Of a stretch of DNA of 64,000 bases, positions 1-11,100 are shown in pieces. Source of the stretch: Pseudomonadota bacterium (GTDB lineage: Bacteria > Pseudomonadota > Gammaproteobacteria > Steroidobacterales > Steroidobacteraceae). The stretch spans positions 1 to 64,000 of the forward strand of contig JAEYUC010000007.1 in assembly GCA_023433705.1 (NCBI GenBank). The letters run 5' to 3'. Numbering within the stretch: the first letter of the stretch is position 1; each line of letters begins with the position of its first letter. The notes beneath the pieces are model-generated. The model was not told the origin of the DNA. It did no database searches and worked only from the letters and a program-made list of their open reading frames with translations. A program made the position numbers and the translations under genes.

Positions 1-2
1 GC

Positions 3-3000
3 ATCGTGGCCATCGCGAACGCCTTGCTCGACGGGCGCATGCGCGAGCGCTTCCATTCCGACGTCGCGGTGCAGGCCACCGAACTACTGCTGCAGGAGCG
101 CACGCCGCGCGACGTCTCCGTGGCGCATCCGCGCGCCGAGGAAGTCGGCACGGCCGCGCGTGTCGCCGATCTGCAGATGCCCGAAGTGCGCCGTGTCCGC
201 ACCCCGCACGAATCCGCGCCGCAGACTCACCTGCTCTCGAACGGCCGTTACTCCGTGATGATCACGGCCGCGGGCTCGGGCTACAGCCGCTGGAACGACA
301 TCGCGGTGACACGTTGGCGCGAGGACGCGACCCGCGACGACACCGGCAGCTATTTCCTGCTGCGCGACGTCGAGTCCGGCCGCGTGTGGTCCGCGGGTTT
401 CCAGCCGCTTGCGACGCCACCCGACTCCTACGACGTGAGCTTCACGGAAGACCGCGCCGAGATCATCCGCGGCGACGGCGATCTCGTTACCACGCTCGAG
501 GTCCGTGTCTCGTCCGAAGACGACGCCGAAGTGCGGCGCGTATCGATCAGCAACGCCTCGGGCCGCGCGCGCGACGTCGAGATCACGTCTTACTCGGAAA
601 TCGTGCTCGCAGCGCAGGCGTCGGACGTCGCGCACCCTGCGTTCTCCAAACTATTCGTGCGCACGGAGTTCGTCCCGCGGCACGGCGCACTGGTCGCCAC
701 GCGTCGGCGGCGCGCGCCGGACGAGCCGGAACTGTGGGCTTCGCAACACGCGGTGGCCGAAGGCACTATCATCGCGGGACCGGAATACGAGACCGACCGG
801 GCACGTTTCATCGGCCGCGGACGCGAACTGCGCGATCCGCTCGCGATCCTCGAGGGCCGCGCCCTGTCCGGCACGGTCGGCACCGTGCTCGACGCGGTGT
901 TCGCCATGCGCTACCGGATCCGCGTGCCGGCCGGCGGCAGCGCGCGCATCAGCTTCTGGACCTGCATCTCCAACAGCCGCGGCCACCTCATCGACCTGCT
1001 CGACAAACACCGCGACCCGAGCGCGCACGTGCGCGCCGCCACGCTGGCCTGGACGCAGGCACAGGTGCAGTTGCGCCATCTCGGTATCGTTGCCTCGCAG
1101 GCGAACCTGTTCCAGCAACTCGCGGGCCGGATCCTGTACGCCGATCCGATCGCGAGGCCGCCGAGCGACAACATCCGGCGCGGCGCCGGCGGGCCGCACG
1201 GCCTGTGGGCGCAGGGCATCTCGGGCGACCTGCCCATCGTGCTGCTGCGGATCGAGGAAGCCGATGACCTGGCCATCGTGCGCCAGCTCCTGCAGGCGCA
1301 CGAATACTGGTCGCTGAAACGCCTGGCGGTGGACCTCGTGCTCCTCAACGACCGCGCCGCCTCGTACGTGCAGGACCTGCAGGTGTCGCTGGAAACGCTG
1401 GTGCGCGTGTGCCAGGGCCATCCGCGCATCGCGGGCTCCGACACGCGCGGCAAGATCTTCGTGCTGCGCAACGACCTCATCTCGCCCGAGACCCGCGCGT
1501 TGTTGATGGCCACCGCGCGTGTCGTGCTCACCGGCCGGCGCGGGAGTCTCGCCGACCAGGTCGAGCGCATGGCGCCGACGCCCGCGCTCGCGCCGCGCAT
1601 GCCTCCACTCACGCCGGCCTCCGCGGGCGCCACGCCCGCGGAAACGCCGGCGAGGGAACTGGAATTCTTCAATGGCCTCGGCGGATTTTCCGCGGACGGC
1701 GCCGAATACGTGATCGCGCCGGCCGCGGGCCAGCACACACCGGCGCCGTGGATCAACGTCATCGCCAATCGCGACTTCGGTTTCCACGTGTCCGCCGACG
1801 GCGGCGGCTATACCTGGGCGCGCAACAGTCGCGAGAACGCGCTCACCCCCTGGGTCAACGATCCGGTCACCGACCGGCCCGGCGAGGCTATCTACCTGCG
1901 CGACGACGACACGGGCGAGATCTGGAGCCCGACGCCCGCGCCGATCCGGCACGAAGACGCTTACTACTCGTGCGCGCATGGCCACGGTTACAGCCGCTTC
2001 GAGCAACGCTCGCACGGCTTCGAGCTCGGCCTCACGATGTGGGTGCCACTCGAGGATCCGGTCAAGATCTGCCGGCTGACCATCCGCAACGCGGGAACAC
2101 GCAAGCGCGTGATCTCCGCCGTGGCGTACGTCGAGTGGGTACTGGGCCCGTCGCGCGCCGTCGGCGCGCCACACGTGCTGACCGAGGTCGATTCGGCCAC
2201 GCAGGCGCTGTTCGCGCGTAATCCCTGGAACTTCGCCTTCGAAGGAATCGCGTTCGCGGATCTCGCGGGCAAACAGAGCGAGTTCACCGCGGACCGCCGC
2301 GAATTCCTCGGGCGCCACGGGGCGCTCGACTCGCCTGCCGCGTTGATCGGCGGCGCTCCGCTGTCGGGTCGCACGGGGGCCGCGCTCGATGCCTGCGCGG
2401 CACTGCGCACCCGCATCGAGATCGAGCCGGGCGCGAGCGCGGAGGTGGTCTTCTTCCTGGGGCAAGCGACCGAAAAATCCGAGGCGCGCGCGCTGATCGC
2501 GAAGTACCGCGAGGCGGATCTCGATGCCTCGCTCGGCGCGGTGCGCGACTTCTGGAAGGACCTGTACGGACACGTGCAGGTGAAGACGCCCGATCGTGCG
2601 TTCGACATCATGATGAACGGCTGGCTGCTCTACCAGACGCTCGCATGCCGCACGTGGGCGCGCGCCGCGTTCTACCAGGCGAGCGGCGCGTACGGCTTCC
2701 GCGACCAGCTTCAGGACGCGATGGCGCTCGGACTCATGCGCCCCGAACTACTGCGCGCGCAAATCCTGCGTGCCGCCTCGCGCCAGTTTCCCGAGGGCGA
2801 CGTGCAGCACTGGTGGTTGCCGCACAACGGCAGCGGCGTGCGCACGCACATCAGCGACGACCGCGTCTGGCTCGCGTTCGTCACGGCGCACTACATCGCG
2901 CTCACCGGCGACCGCGCGATCCTCGACGTCGAGATCCCCTTCATCGAGGGCGCGCCCCTGCCGCGCGACCGGCACGACGCGTTCTTCGAGCCCTCGGTGA

Positions 3001-4109
3001 GCGACGAAAGCGCACCACTCTTCGAGCATTGCCGGCGAGGGCTGGAGGGCTCGCTCTACATGGGGCCACATGGACTTCCGCTCATCGGCACCGGCGACTG
3101 GAACGACGGCATGAACCGCGTCGGCGAGCATGGCCGCGGCGAGAGTGTCTGGCTCGGCTGGTTCCTGCACGCCACGCTGACCGCGTTCGCGCCGCTCGCG
3201 CAGTCGCGCGGCGAACTGGCACTAGCTACCAACTGGCTCAACCAGGCCTCGAAGCTGCGCGTCGCGCTCGAGCAGCACGCCTGGGATGGCGAGTGGTACC
3301 GGCGCGGATTCTTCGACGACGGCACCCCGCTCGGTTCCGCCGGAAACGACGAATGCCGCGTCGATGCGATCGCGCAGTCGTGGGCCGTGATTTCCGGCGC
3401 GGCGAACCCCACGCGCTCCGCGCGCGCGATGGCCGCGGTCGAAGCGCAACTGATCCGGCGCGATCCGCCGCTCGCGTTGCTGTTCACGCCGCCGTTCGAC
3501 AAGTCGACGCAGGAGCCGGGCTACGTGAAGGCCTATCCACGCGGCATCCGCGAGAACGGGGGGCAATACACGCACGCGGCGATCTGGACCGTCATCGCGC
3601 TCGCGCTGCAGGGCAAGGCGGATCTCGCGATGGAAGTGTTCTCGATGCTGAACCCGATCCGCCGCGCGGCCTCGCGCGCCGACGTGCAGCGCTACAAGGT
3701 CGAGCCCTACGCCGTCGCCGCCGACGTGTACTCCGAACCACCGCACGCCGGGCGTGGCGGCTGGACCTGGTACACGGGCTCGGCCGGCTGGCTCTATCGC
3801 GCGGGCCTCGAGTGGATCCTCGGATTCCGTCTGCGCGAGAACCGGCTGACCCTCGCGCCCTGCGTTCCGTCGACGTGGCCGCGGTTCAACATCGATTACA
3901 AGTATCGCGGGACGCCCTACGAAATCACCGTCGACCAGATGCCCGGCGCGGATGCGCTCGCGCAGCTCACGCTGGATGGAAAAGTGATGAGCCCGGGGCG
4001 CAACACGATCGAGCTGGTCGACGACGGCGAGCCGCACACGATTCACGTCGCCTGGCTGCCAGCCGCCACGGGCGAGGACTCGCAGATAGGCGCGGCGCCC
4101 AGCGTGTAG
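3..4109 (+). CDS. ndvB: Cyclic beta-1,2-glucan synthase (NdvB-like), 3' part
   Basis: The frame is open to the left edge, so this is the C-terminal ~1,369 residues of a longer protein; the GTG at 6 is internal. Known NdvB proteins are ~2,800 residues with a GT84 domain followed by a GH94 phosphorylase-like region, and make periplasmic cyclic beta-1,2-glucans. Seen here: a leading segment typical of NdvB (NALLDGRM...QATELLLQER), two copies of the GT36/GH94 super-sandwich region (RDVESGRVWSAGFQP near residue 120 and LRDDDTGEIWSPTPAP near 630), and the GH94 catalytic (alpha/alpha)6 part with TGDWNDGMNRVGEHG near residue 1,030, which carries the expected catalytic Asp. The C-terminus (GYVKAYPRGIRENGGQYTHAA, then a beta tail) is complete. 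SulP follows after 79 bp. Membrane and GT84 parts lie outside the window. Confidence 0.88.
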   Translation: MVAIANALLDGRMRERFHSDVAVQATELLLQERTPRDVSVAHPRAEEVGTAARVADLQMPEVRRVRTPHESAPQTHLLSNGRYSVMITAAGSGYSRWNDIAVTRWREDATRDDTGSYFLLRDVESGRVWSAGFQPLATPPDSYDVSFTEDRAEIIRGDGDLVTTLEVRVSSEDDAEVRRVSISNASGRARDVEITSYSEIVLAAQASDVAHPAFSKLFVRTEFVPRHGALVATRRRRAPDEPELWASQHAVAEGTIIAGPEYETDRARFIGRGRELRDPLAILEGRALSGTVGTVLDAVFAMRYRIRVPAGGSARISFWTCISNSRGHLIDLLDKHRDPSAHVRAATLAWTQAQVQLRHLGIVASQANLFQQLAGRILYADPIARPPSDNIRRGAGGPHGLWAQGISGDLPIVLLRIEEADDLAIVRQLLQAHEYWSLKRLAVDLVLLNDRAASYVQDLQVSLETLVRVCQGHPRIAGSDTRGKIFVLRNDLISPETRALLMATARVVLTGRRGSLADQVERMAPTPALAPRMPPLTPASAGATPAETPARELEFFNGLGGFSADGAEYVIAPAAGQHTPAPWINVIANRDFGFHVSADGGGYTWARNSRENALTPWVNDPVTDRPGEAIYLRDDDTGEIWSPTPAPIRHEDAYYSCAHGHGYSRFEQRSHGFELGLTMWVPLEDPVKICRLTIRNAGTRKRVISAVAYVEWVLGPSRAVGAPHVLTEVDSATQALFARNPWNFAFEGIAFADLAGKQSEFTADRREFLGRHGALDSPAALIGGAPLSGRTGAALDACAALRTRIEIEPGASAEVVFFLGQATEKSEARALIAKYREADLDASLGAVRDFWKDLYGHVQVKTPDRAFDIMMNGWLLYQTLACRTWARAAFYQASGAYGFRDQLQDAMALGLMRPELLRAQILRAASRQFPEGDVQHWWLPHNGSGVRTHISDDRVWLAFVTAHYIALTGDRAILDVEIPFIEGAPLPRDRHDAFFEPSVSDESAPLFEHCRRGLEGSLYMGPHGLPLIGTGDWNDGMNRVGEHGRGESVWLGWFLHATLTAFAPLAQSRGELALATNWLNQASKLRVALEQHAWDGEWYRRGFFDDGTPLGSAGNDECRVDAIAQSWAVISGAANPTRSARAMAAVEAQLIRRDPPLALLFTPPFDKSTQEPGYVKAYPRGIRENGGQYTHAAIWTVIALALQGKADLAMEVFSMLNPIRRAASRADVQRYKVEPYAVAADVYSEPPHAGRGGWTWYTGSAGWLYRAGLEWILGFRLRENRLTLAPCVPSTWPRFNIDYKYRGTPYEITVDQMPGADALAQLTLDGKVMSPGRNTIELVDDGEPHTIHVAWLPAATGEDSQIGAAPSV

Positions 4110-4188
4110 TCGGGTCGGGCGGCTCCAAACGAGAATCGCTCGCATCCGCCCATGGACGCCTGAATCTCACGGCATAATCAACGCATCC

Positions 4189-5865
4189 ATGATCGCGTTG
4201 ATCGAAGCGCACCGCGCAGGCCTGCTGCAGCGGTCTCACCTGTGGCGTAACTGTGTCGCGGGACTCATCGTCGGCATCGTCGCGTTGCCGCTGGCCATGG
4301 CCTTCGCGATCGCCTCGGGCGCGACGCCGGCGCAGGGCCTCTATACCGCGATCATCGCGGGACTCGCGACTTCGCTGCTGGGCGGCACGCGGGTGCAGAT
4401 TTCGGGTCCGACCGGCGCCTTCATCGCCGTGCTCGCCGGCATCACCGCGCAATTCGGTGTCGCCGGCTTGCAGACGGCGACGCTCATGGCGGGATTCATC
4501 CTGCTGTTCATGGGCATCGCGCGCCTCGGCAGCGTCATCAAGTTCATTCCGAATCCGGTGATCGTCGGCTTCACGACCGGCATCGCGATCATCATCTGGG
4601 TCGGGCAATGGAAGGATTTCTTCGGATTGCGGCCGGAGGCGTCGGGCCTGCATTTCCACGAGAAGTTCGCTTCACTGCTGCAGGCGCTGCCGACCATCGA
4701 CCTGCCGACCACCGGGATTGCGATCCTCACGCTCGCGACACTGATCGCCGGGAATCGCCTGCTGGAGAAGATCCCGTACCTGAAGCACATACCGGCGCCG
4801 CTGCTGGCGATGTTGCTCGCGCTCGGCGTGCAGGCGATCTGGCAGTTCGAGAGCGTGGCCACGATCGGCAGCGCCTTCGGCGGCATTCCGCGCAGCCTGC
4901 CGGGGTTCGCGTGGCCCAAACTATCCGTCGCCGACATGCTCCAGCTCGTCGGTCCCGCGTTCGCGATCGCGCTGCTGGGCGCGATCGAATCGCTGCTCAC
5001 CGCGGTGGTCGCGGACGGCATGACGGGCACGCGGCACAATTCCAACCAGGAGCTGATCGGCCAGGGCGCCGCGAACATCCTCTCGCCGCTGTTCGGGGGT
5101 TTCGCGGCGACCGGCGCGGTCGCACGCACCGCGACCAACATCCGCAATGGCGCGAACAGTCCGCTCGCCGGCATCGTGCACTGCCTGTTCCTCGTGTTCG
5201 TCATCGTCGTGCTCGCGCCGTGGGCGGCGCTCATTCCACTGGCCGCGCTCGCCGCGATCCTGTTCTTCGTCGCCTGGAACATGGCGGACCTGCGCCACGT
5301 CAGCCGCCTGTTGCGCACGGCGCCGCTGGCCGACCGCTTCCTGCTGCTGATCACGCTCGTGCTCACGGTATTCGTCGACCTGGTCGTCGCGGTCAACGTG
5401 GGCGTGGTGCTGGCCGCCCTGCTCTTCATGCGCCGCATGGCCGAGAGCGTGCGCGTCGGCAGACAGGAGTTTGGTGGAGCGAATGGCGGGTCCAACGGTG
5501 GCAGGCCCGATCCCGACGAAGACGTGGTGCTGCCGCCCAACGTCCTGGTCTATCGCATCGAAGGACCGCTGTTCTTCGGCGCGGCCGAGAAACTCGAGAG
5601 CACGCTCGAACGCACGCACCTGGGAGTCGACACGATCGTGATCCGTCTCGGGCGTGTGCCGTTCATGGACGCGACCGGGCTCGTCACGCTGGCGGAGATC
5701 GTGCAGCGATTCCAGCGCCGCCGCGTACGCGTCCTGTTGTGCGGAATCCACGAGGAACTGCGCGCGCCGCTCCAGGCGGCCGGTGTGACCACGCTGGTCG
5801 GCGCCGACAACATCTGCCGGAACATGGACGAAGTCGCCGAACGGACCAAGGTCGCGGAAAAATGA
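4189..5865 (+). CDS. SulP family anion transporter with STAS domain
   Basis: 558 residues. SulP proteins are inner-membrane anion (sulfate, bicarbonate, C4-dicarboxylate) transporters. Residues ~20-420 hold about ten hydrophobic segments with the family signature near the N-terminus (LIVGIVALPLAMAFAIASGATPAQGLYTAIIAG and GGTRVQISGPTGAF). Residues ~445-555 form a cytoplasmic STAS domain (VLVYRIEGPLFFGAAEKLES...DATGLVTLAEI). Substrate cannot be read from sequence. A CATAAT hexamer at 4173-4178 just before the start could be a -10 box, but no good -35 is evident. Its stop overlaps the next start as ATGA, so the two genes are co-transcribed; a functional link is unknown. Confidence 0.93.
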   Translation: MIALIEAHRAGLLQRSHLWRNCVAGLIVGIVALPLAMAFAIASGATPAQGLYTAIIAGLATSLLGGTRVQISGPTGAFIAVLAGITAQFGVAGLQTATLMAGFILLFMGIARLGSVIKFIPNPVIVGFTTGIAIIIWVGQWKDFFGLRPEASGLHFHEKFASLLQALPTIDLPTTGIAILTLATLIAGNRLLEKIPYLKHIPAPLLAMLLALGVQAIWQFESVATIGSAFGGIPRSLPGFAWPKLSVADMLQLVGPAFAIALLGAIESLLTAVVADGMTGTRHNSNQELIGQGAANILSPLFGGFAATGAVARTATNIRNGANSPLAGIVHCLFLVFVIVVLAPWAALIPLAALAAILFFVAWNMADLRHVSRLLRTAPLADRFLLLITLVLTVFVDLVVAVNVGVVLAALLFMRRMAESVRVGRQEFGGANGGSNGGRPDPDEDVVLPPNVLVYRIEGPLFFGAAEKLESTLERTHLGVDTIVIRLGRVPFMDATGLVTLAEIVQRFQRRRVRVLLCGIHEELRAPLQAAGVTTLVGADNICRNMDEVAERTKVAEK

Positions 5866-6725
5866 AGGCGGAAGCACACCCGGATTTTCTCGAGCTCGAG
5901 AGCCCCTGGTTCTGCCAGCCGGGCGTCGTGCGCGTGCCGGTCCGGCCGGGCGAGAATCCCGACGCCGCGCTCGAGGTGCTCCCGGATCGCGAAGGCATGT
6001 CGCGGCCGTACATCTTCGAGACGCCGTACGAGCGCCGACTGCACTTCACGCAGGACGCCACGCAGAGCGCGATGTCCTTGCTCGAGCCCGACTCGCTCAT
6101 CGCGCCCTACACGCGCAAGATGATGGCGTTCCTGCTCCTGAATCCGAACCCCCGCCACGTCGTCATGGTGGGACTCGGCGGCGGATCGCTCGCGAAGTTC
6201 TGCTACCGGCACCTGCCGAAGACGCGCATCACGGTGGTCGAGATCGACGAGCACGTCATCGCGATGCGCGACGAATTCCTGATACCGCGCGACGACGAAC
6301 GCTTCCGCGTGGTGCACGACGACGGCGCGCGTTATCTCGAATCGGGCGACGAGCCGTTCGACGTGTTGCTGGTCGACGCGTTCGACGCCGACGGCGTCGC
6401 GCTGTCGCTGGTCGACGAGCGCTTCCACCGCGCGGCCGCCCGCCGCCTCGCCGAGGGCGGTGTCATCGTGACGAACCTGTGGGGCAAGACCGAACGCTAT
6501 GGCGCGTTGTTGAAGCAGGCCGCGCGGACATATGGATCGAACGCGACACTCGTGCCGGTGAGCGGCGAACTCAACCTGCTGCTGTTCGCGTCGCGGCGCC
6601 CGCCGCCGACCCGCATCACGGACGACCTGGAGACGATCGCGAAGTGGCTGCAGCGGCGGCTCGACCTGGATTTTCCCCGCTACCTGCGGGTCATCTGCCA
6701 GGGGCACACGTTGGTCGAATCCTGA
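5862..6725 (+). CDS. Spermidine synthase-like (SpeE-fold) protein
   Basis: 287 residues; the start is the ATG that overlaps the SulP stop (ATGA). The Rossmann core of the polyamine synthase/methyltransferase fold is clear: motif I VVMVGLGGGSLAKFCY near residue 100, acidic ribose-binding loop VVEIDEHVIAM near 125, and DVLLVDAFDADG near 167. Standalone proteins of this type are common in proteobacteria and often lack demonstrated aminopropyltransferase activity. The N-terminal beta domain of true SpeE is only partly recognisable (YEERLHF-like segment around 55), so a polyamine role is possible but not established. Cytoplasmic, with no signal peptide. Confidence 0.8.
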   Translation: MKAEAHPDFLELESPWFCQPGVVRVPVRPGENPDAALEVLPDREGMSRPYIFETPYERRLHFTQDATQSAMSLLEPDSLIAPYTRKMMAFLLLNPNPRHVVMVGLGGGSLAKFCYRHLPKTRITVVEIDEHVIAMRDEFLIPRDDERFRVVHDDGARYLESGDEPFDVLLVDAFDADGVALSLVDERFHRAAARRLAEGGVIVTNLWGKTERYGALLKQAARTYGSNATLVPVSGELNLLLFASRRPPPTRITDDLETIAKWLQRRLDLDFPRYLRVICQGHTLVES

Positions 6726-6761
6726 CCGCGCCGCAACACCGGCTTTGCGCTCGGCTACTGA

Positions 6762-8165
6762 CTACTCCTTCCAGCCGCCGCCCAGTGTCTGGTAGAGCTG
6801 GACGGCATTCGCCGCACCTGCGAGACGCGTCACGATGAGCTGGCGCTGGGCGGTGTAGAGGTCGCGCTGCGCGATCAGCGCGCCTAGATAGCTGTCGACA
6901 CCGCCGCGGTAGCGCACGTCGGCGAGCCGGTAGCTTGCCTCGGCCGCGCGCGTCAGCGCCTCCTGGGCCCGCAGCTGCTCTTCGAGGGTGCTGCGCGCGA
7001 TCAGCGCGTCGGCGACTTCGCGGAACGCGACCTGGATGGACTGCTCGTAACGCGCGATCTCGGTGCGCTTGCGCACGTTGGCGAGATCGAGATTCGCGAG
7101 ATTGGCGCCGCCGTTGAAGATCGGCAGTCGCACGACGGGGGTGAAGCTCCAGCTCGTGTTTCCCGACGCGAACAGACCGGAAAGATCGTCGCTCGCGCTG
7201 CCGTAGAAGCCGGTGAGTCCGATGCTCGGGAAAAACGCGGCGCGTGCCGCGCCGATGTTCGCGTTCGCGGCCTTGAGCGCATGTTCGGCCGCGCGGATGT
7301 CGGGCCGGCGCGTGAGCAGCTCGGCGGGAATACCCGCGGGAAGCTCGCGCGCGAACGTCTGTTGCTCGATGGGCTTGCTGTTCGCGCCGACGTCCGGCGG
7401 CAGCGGCTCGCCGACCAGCAACGCAAGCGCGTTGCGATCCTGCTCGACGCGGCGCTTCTGCTGCGCGATGTCGACCTCGGCTTCGCGCCACGCGGACTCC
7501 GAGCGGTACAGTTCGACTTCGCTCGACACGCCCGAATCGAAGCGCAGCCTGGTGAGCTCGTACGACTTGTGCTGGCTCGCGCGCGTCTCCTCGGCGAGCG
7601 CGAGCAGCTCGCGATCGGCGATCAACGTCAGCCACGCGGTGGCGACCTCGGACACGAGCACGAGTTGCGCCGCGGTGCGCGTTTCCTCGAGAGCGAAATA
7701 CTGCTCGAGCGCCTGGCGCCGCAGGCTGCGCACGCGGCCGAACAGGTCGAGCTCGAATGCGGTCGCGCCAAGCCCGGCCGAGTACGTACGTTGGAGAGTG
7801 CTCTCTCCCGTCGGCGAAACCGGGCCCGGCGTCCGCTGGTTGGTCGCCGTGCCCACCGCATCGATCGACGGCACGAGATCGGCCCGGCGAATGCGGTACT
7901 GCGCGCGCGCGGCTTCCACGTTCAGCGTCGCGATGCGCAGGTCGCGGTTGTTGGTCAACGCGCGCCGGATCAGGTCCTTGAGCTCCGGATCCGGAAAGAA
8001 CTCGCTCCACGCGATGTCCGCCGTGGCGACGGACGCCGTCGTGGAATCCACTCCTTCATATGTGGCCGGCGTCGGCGAGGCCGGCTGCTCGTAACGGGGA
8101 GCCAGCGTGCAGGCGGTGAGCGTGGCCGCCATGGCCAGCAGGCCGATTGAACGTAGATGACTCAT
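6762..8165 (-). CDS. RND efflux outer-membrane lipoprotein (NodT/OprM type)
   Basis: 467 residues. The start at 8165 overlaps the stop of the pump gene (ATGA), and the lipobox LTAC puts the lipidated Cys at residue 19. Two OEP/TolC-type repeats are visible: RDLRIATLNVEAARAQYRIRRADLVPSIDA near 70 and RPDIRAAEHALKAANANIGAARAAFFPSIGLTGFYG near 290, the latter a hallmark of the NodT subfamily. It forms the outer-membrane channel of the tripartite pump encoded immediately upstream. It is the last gene of the marR-adaptor-pump-channel operon and converges on the SpeE-like gene 36 bp away. Confidence 0.93.
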   Translation of the reverse strand: MSHLRSIGLLAMAATLTACTLAPRYEQPASPTPATYEGVDSTTASVATADIAWSEFFPDPELKDLIRRALTNNRDLRIATLNVEAARAQYRIRRADLVPSIDAVGTATNQRTPGPVSPTGESTLQRTYSAGLGATAFELDLFGRVRSLRRQALEQYFALEETRTAAQLVLVSEVATAWLTLIADRELLALAEETRASQHKSYELTRLRFDSGVSSEVELYRSESAWREAEVDIAQQKRRVEQDRNALALLVGEPLPPDVGANSKPIEQQTFARELPAGIPAELLTRRPDIRAAEHALKAANANIGAARAAFFPSIGLTGFYGSASDDLSGLFASGNTSWSFTPVVRLPIFNGGANLANLDLANVRKRTEIARYEQSIQVAFREVADALIARSTLEEQLRAQEALTRAAEASYRLADVRYRGGVDSYLGALIAQRDLYTAQRQLIVTRLAGAANAVQLYQTLGGGWKE

Positions 8166-11100
8166 GTGGTGCTCGCGTACGGCTCGTCGGCCGGCGTCTC
8201 GTCCACTTTCATCGCCACCGGTTTCACCTTGAAGTAACCGAGGATCACGACGAAGAACACGGGCACGAAGAAGATGGCGAGGAACGTCGACGTCAACATG
8301 CCGCCGATCACGCCCGTACCGACCGCGTGCTGCGCGCCGGAGCCCGCGCCGGACGCCATGGCCAGCGGCAACACGCCCGACATGAACGCGAGCGAGGTCA
8401 TGAGGATCGGACGCAGGCGCTGCTTGGTCGCGTGCATCACCGCCTCCACGAGCCCCATGCCGCGATCGAAGTTCTCCTTCGCGAATTCGACGATGAGGAT
8501 GGCGCTCTTGGCCGCGAGGCCGATCGTCACGAGCAGGCCGACCTGGAAATAGGCGTCGTTCGTGAGCCCGCGCGCGAGCGTCGCGAGCACGGCGCCGAGC
8601 ACGCCGAGCGGCACGACGAGCAACACGGTGGCCGGGATCGACCAGCTCTCGTAGAGCGCCGCGAGGCACAGGAACACGATCGCGAGCGACAGCGCATACA
8701 GCATGGGCGCCTGCGAACCCGAGGATTTCTCCTCGTACGACAGGCCGTTCCACTCGAGACCGACACCCGCGGGTAGTTTGGCGACGAGCTCTTCCATCGC
8801 GGCCATCGCCTCGCCCGAGCTGCGGCCCGGCGCGGGCGCGCCCTGGATCTGGTACGCGGGAACGCCGTTGAAACGCACGAGTTTCTGCGGACCGTAGGTC
8901 CACTCGCCGCGCGCGATCGCCGAGAACGGCACCATGCCGCCATCCTTGTTGCGCACGTACCAGCGGTTGAGGTCCTCGGGCTGCATGCGTGATTCGGGAA
9001 CGCCCTGCACGTACACGCGTTTCACGCGGCCGCGGTCGATGAAGTCGTTCACGTACGTCGACGCCCACCCGGTCTGCAGCGTCTGGTTGATGTCCGAGAT
9101 CGAGACGCCGAGCGCACTCGCCTTCTCGCGATCGATGTCGAGCTTGAACTGCGGCGCGTCCTCGACGCCGTTCGGGCGCACGTTCGCGAGCCGCGGGTCC
9201 TGCGCGGCCATGCCGAGCAACTGGTTGCGCGCGGCGAGGAACGCGTCGTGGCTCAGGCCGCCGCGATTCTGCAGCATGAGGTCGAAGCCAGCCGTGTTGC
9301 CGAGCTCGAGCACGGCGGGCGGCGGGATCGCGATGACGTTCGCGTCCTTGATCGACGAGAAGAACTTGTTCGCGCGCCCGAGGACGGCGCCGACCGAGAG
9401 CTCGCTCTTCTTGCGTTCGTCCCAGTCGCGCAGCTTGATGAAGATCAGGCCCGAATTCTGTCCCGGTCCCGCGAAGTTGAAGCCGTTGACGGTGAGCACG
9501 CCTTCCACGGCATCACTCTCCTGTTCGTTCAGATACTGCTGCGCGGCATCGAGCACCGCCCAGGTGCGCTCCTTCGACGCGCCGGGTGGCGTCTGAACCT
9601 GGCCGTACGCGAAGCCGGGATCCTCGGCCGGCAGGAACGACGAAGGGATCCGGGTGAACAGCACGGCCACCAGGGCGACGATGCCGAGGTACACGAGCAT
9701 CGTGCGGCGCGGGCGGGAGAGCATCGCGGTCAGGCCGCGCTCGTGACGATCCCGGCCCTGGTCGAACTTCTTGTTGAACCACTTGAAGAAGCCCTTGTGT
9801 TCGACGTGCCCCGCTTTTCTTTCGGACAAGGGCGGGAGCGGTTTGAGAATCGTCGCGCACAACGCGGGCGTGAGGATGAGCGCGACGAGCACCGACAACC
9901 CCATCGCCGAGACGAGCGTGATCGAGAACTGGCGGTAGATGACGCCGATCGAGCCGCCGAAGAACGCCATGGGCACGAACACCGCGCCGAGCACGAGCGC
10001 GATCGCGACCAGCGCGCCCGTGATCTGGTCCATCGACTTGCGCGTGGCTTCGCGCGGCGACAGCCCCTCCTCGGCCATGACGCGTTCCACGTTTTCCACG
10101 ACGACGATCGCGTCGTCGACGAGCAGGCCGATCGCGAGCGCCATGCCGAACATCGTGAGCGTGTTGATCGAGAACCCGAAGGCCGCGAGCACGCCGAACG
10201 TTCCGAGCAGCACGATGGGCACGGCGATCGTCGGGATCAGCGTCGCGCGCGCGTTCTGCAGGAACAGGAACATGACCAGGAACACGAGCACCACGGCTTC
10301 GACGAGCGTCTTCACGACCTCGAAGATCGAGGTCTTGACGAACGGAGTCGTGTCGAGTGGATAGACGACCTCGAGCCCGCGCGGGAAGAAGGGCCGCAGG
10401 CGATCGATCGTCGCGTGGATCGCGTCGACGGTGTCGAGCGCGTTCTGGCCCGCCGCGAGCCGGATGGCGACACCGGCCGCGGGCTTGCCGTTGTACTTCG
10501 TATCGCGCGTATAGCTCTCGGAGTTGAGGGACACGCGCGCGACGTCGCCGATGCGCACCTGCGAGCCATCCGGGTTGACGCGCAGCAGGATGTCCTTGAA
10601 CTGGTCGGCCGACGAGAATCGCGTGGGTCCGATTATGCTGGCCGTGATCGCCTGGCCCGGCGCCGCCGGCAGGCCGCCGATCTGTCCGACGGATACCTGC
10701 ACGTTCTGCGCGCGGATCGCCGCCACGACGTCACCCGTCGTGAGCCCGTAGTTGTTGAGCTTCGCGGGATCGAGCCAGATGCGCATCGCGTACTGCGAGC
10801 CGAACATCGTGACGTCGCCGACGCCCGCCGTGCGGTTGAGGGGATCGAGGATGTTCGTCGCGACGTAGTCGGTGAGGTCCTCGCTGCTCATGCTGCCGTC
10901 GGCGGAGATGATGCCCATGACGACGAGGAAGTTGCGCGCGGGTTTGTTGACGCGGATGCCCGATTGCTGGACTTCCTGCGGCAGCAGCGGCAGCGCGGTC
11001 TGCAGCTTGTTCTGCACCTGAACCTGCGCCGTATCGGGATCGGTACCCTGCGCGAACGTCAGCGTGATCGTCGCGCTGCCGTCCGAGTTCGCCTCGGACG

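Noticed and set aside
6762..9068. Long form of the outer-membrane factor beginning inside the pump gene
   Set aside because: The extra N-terminal ~300 residues are a shifted-frame reading of the RND pump; the lipoprotein signal begins at 8165.
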